Origin: an uncultured Desulfobacterales bacterium
Lineage (GTDB): Bacteria; Desulfobacterota; Desulfobacteria; Desulfobacterales; JAFDCJ01
DNA: 7,025 bases
Direction of reading: 5' to 3'
NCBI GenBank assembly: GCA_945787595.1
Contig: CALZJV010000371.1
Span: forward strand, 1 to 7,025
Shown here: positions 5,684 through 7,025 of the stretch, one piece after another
How the letters are laid out: each line of letters opens with the position of its first letter
Numbering within the stretch: the stretch's first letter is position 1
The notes under the pieces: model-generated
Databases searched by the model: none
Told to the model about the DNA's origin: nothing
Seen by the model: the letters and a program-made list of their open reading frames with translations, nothing else
Translations under genes and position numbers: made by a program

Positions 5684-6838
5684 TTGGACTTTAACCCATG
5701 CATGAAACACAAAGCCGTTCGAAAGACCGTTCGCAAATTCGCCGAGACTGAACTGGGGCCTATCAGCCACGAGATCGATCGCGAATCCCGTTTTCCCTGG
5801 GAAGTGATCGAAAAAATGCGTCCGCTGAACTATTTCGGACTCCAGGTTCCGCAAAAGTATGACGGAGCGGATCTTGACACCATCAGTTATGCCATTACCA
5901 TCGAAGAGATTTCCCGGGTATGCGCCGGCATCGGCCTGTGCATCACGGTGCACAACAGCGTGGCTGCCTACCCGATTGTACGGTTTGGCAGCGAAGAACA
6001 AAAAAAACGTTTTCTGCCGTTGCTCGCCAGCGGAGAACATATCGGTGCCTTTTGTCTTACGGAAGCCAATGCCGGTTCCGATGCCGGCGCGGTCGAAACA
6101 ACCGCTGTTTTGGACAAGGATGATTATATCGTTAATGGAACCAAGGTGTTTGTGACCAACGGCGGTGTCTGTGATTTGGCACTCACCTTCGCGGCCATGG
6201 ATTTGGGCGACCGGCGAGGCGGTGCCGGTGTGTTTATCGTTGAAAAAGGCATGTCGGGCTTCTTCTTCTTCGTCGGAGAACTCGAAGATATGTGTGGCAT
6301 GCGTGCAAACCCGGTGTCTTCCCTCTTCTTCGAAGAAGTCCGCTTACCGCAAAGTCATATGCTGGGCCATCCGGGAGACGGCCTCAAGATCGGACTCAAC
6401 ACGCTGGATACGGGCCGCATCGGCATTGGCGCCCAGGCCCTCGGTATAGCCCAGGCTGCCTTCGAAGCGGCGCTAAAATATTCTAAGGAGCGCCAGCAGT
6501 TCAGAAAGCCCATTTCTTCATTTCAAACCATCCAGAATTATCTGGCCGACATGGCCACCGAAATTGACGCCGCACGACTTCTGCTGTACCGGGCCTGCGC
6601 GTTTAAAGATGCCGGTCAACCCTTCGGGGCGGAGGCCGCCATGGCAAAACTGCACTGCAGCACAACGGCCACGCATGTGACGAATCTGGCTTTGCAGATT
6701 CACGGTGGTTACGGCTACAGCAAGGAATACGATGTGGAGCGCTACTTCAGAGACGCCAAAGTGACCGAGATATACGAGGGCACCAGCGAGGTGCAGCGCA
6801 TGGTGATCGCCCGGTCGGTGCTTTCTAAATTGACATAG
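5684..6838 (+). CDS. Acyl-CoA dehydrogenase, short-chain (butyryl-CoA) type
   Basis: A 384-residue FAD-dependent acyl-CoA dehydrogenase that would oxidise a short or short-branched acyl-CoA to the 2-enoyl-CoA and pass electrons to electron-transfer flavoprotein in the cytoplasm. The helical N-terminal domain (about 1-118) begins MDF and has RKFAETELGP, matching the family's usual MDF...FAExEL start and so supporting TTG over the ATG six codons later. The beta domain carries the FAD signature AFCLTEANAGSDA (about 122-134). The C-terminal domain has LDTGRIGIGAQALGIAQ, RQQFRKPISSFQ, the second signature QIHGGYGYSKEYDVERYFRDAK (338 onward) and the catalytic glutamate E365 in YEGTSE. The position of the base and the LDTGRIGI segment point to the short-chain branch. 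Exact substrate cannot be read from sequence; crotonyl, glutaryl or aromatic-acid breakdown are all open. It appears monocistronic within this window, with its own likely promoter and no ETF genes adjacent. Confidence 0.93.
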   Translation: MDFNPCMKHKAVRKTVRKFAETELGPISHEIDRESRFPWEVIEKMRPLNYFGLQVPQKYDGADLDTISYAITIEEISRVCAGIGLCITVHNSVAAYPIVRFGSEEQKKRFLPLLASGEHIGAFCLTEANAGSDAGAVETTAVLDKDDYIVNGTKVFVTNGGVCDLALTFAAMDLGDRRGGAGVFIVEKGMSGFFFFVGELEDMCGMRANPVSSLFFEEVRLPQSHMLGHPGDGLKIGLNTLDTGRIGIGAQALGIAQAAFEAALKYSKERQQFRKPISSFQTIQNYLADMATEIDAARLLLYRACAFKDAGQPFGAEAAMAKLHCSTTATHVTNLALQIHGGYGYSKEYDVERYFRDAKVTEIYEGTSEVQRMVIARSVLSKLT

Positions 6839-6864
6839 CTTAGGCCCTTATCGGATTTTATCTG

Positions 6865-6876
6865 ACAACATGTTGT
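6865..6876. promoter_or_regulatory. 12-bp perfect palindrome, possible protein-binding site
   Basis: ACAACATGTTGT is a perfect inverted repeat 26 bases after the dehydrogenase stop. It has no loop and no T-run, so it is not a terminator. It could be an operator for a gene beyond the right edge, or chance. Confidence 0.3.
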
Positions 6877-6920
6877 AAGGAAGGTAAGTTTTCGGTGTTC
6901 AGGTTTCAGCTATTAAAAAA

Positions 6921-7025
6921 ATTCAAATAACAAAACACAAATACCAAACAAATCACAATGACCGAAATTCAAAATCCAAACAATTGGCTTTTGATCTTAT
7001 TTGAGATTTGAATATTGTAAATTTG
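6921..7025. repeat. A-rich 7-bp-periodic repeat, running off the right edge
   Basis: CAAA (or a one-base variant) recurs every seven bases at 6924, 6931, 6938 and 6945. After a 4-base phase jump it recurs at 6949, 6956 (CAAT), 6963 (CGAA), 6970 and 6977. From about 6990 the complementary pattern (TTTGA, ATTTG) appears, so the element is probably an inverted repeat whose right arm is cut by the window. No coding region is supported here. Confidence 0.6.

Noticed and set aside
6259..6270. TTC tandem run (four Phe codons) as a slippage site
   Set aside because: The frame stays open and conserved on both sides; four units of a triplet would not shift the frame even if they slipped.
6325..6338. 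14-bp palindrome CTTCTTCGAAGAAG inside the dehydrogenase gene
   Set aside because: It is accounted for by the codons of the conserved Leu-Phe-Phe-Glu-Glu-Val segment, so a regulatory role is not needed.

Overview
The window looks like an ordinary bacterial chromosome of about 50% GC. All convincing genes are on the + strand, separated by gene-poor spacers full of short repeats. The acyl-CoA dehydrogenase, the SWIM-SNF2 ATPase and the repeat-rich spacers resemble what I know of anaerobic Desulfobacterota (Desulfobacterales-like). That placement is inference from gene style only; no rRNA or other phylogenetic marker is present.

Region 1 (1-2051) is the end of an operon. A short reading frame runs in from the left edge. 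Its TAA directly abuts the ATG of an amino-acid kinase of the LysZ/ArgB family, whose stop overlaps by ATGA the start of a class-III aminotransferase of the LysJ/ArgD family. Both proteins resemble the LysW (amino-group carrier protein) enzymes more than the free N-acetyl-glutamate enzymes. They probably perform the phosphorylation and transamination steps of lysine, ornithine or a related diamino acid made on a carrier protein. The reductase (LysY), the ligase (LysX), LysW itself and the releasing hydrolase (LysK) are not visible here. The kinase carries unusual residues at two positions that contact substrate in the family.

Region 2 (2052-2387) is a spacer with a long imperfect inverted repeat built of 7-bp units, a small GC hairpin in its loop, and a five-unit 7-bp tandem array ending three bases before the next start codon.

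Region 3 (2388-5408) encodes a 1006-residue SNF2-family ATPase with an N-terminal SWIM zinc finger. It stands alone, with no recognisable defence genes beside it.

Region 4 (5409-5683) is a second repeat-rich spacer. It holds degenerate 7-bp repeats, a possible ten-codon relic of a GIY-YIG nuclease gene, a GC-rich hairpin, modules that recur inverted relative to region 2, and then a plausible promoter and ribosome binding site.

Region 5 (5684-6838) encodes a complete short-chain-type acyl-CoA dehydrogenase that starts at TTG. Region 6 (6839-7025) has a 12-bp perfect palindrome and an A-rich 7-bp-periodic repeat that runs to the right edge.

No complete new multi-gene system is visible. The points most worth following are the divergent carrier-protein kinase with its unidentified upstream neighbour, and the recurring 7-bp period in every spacer.
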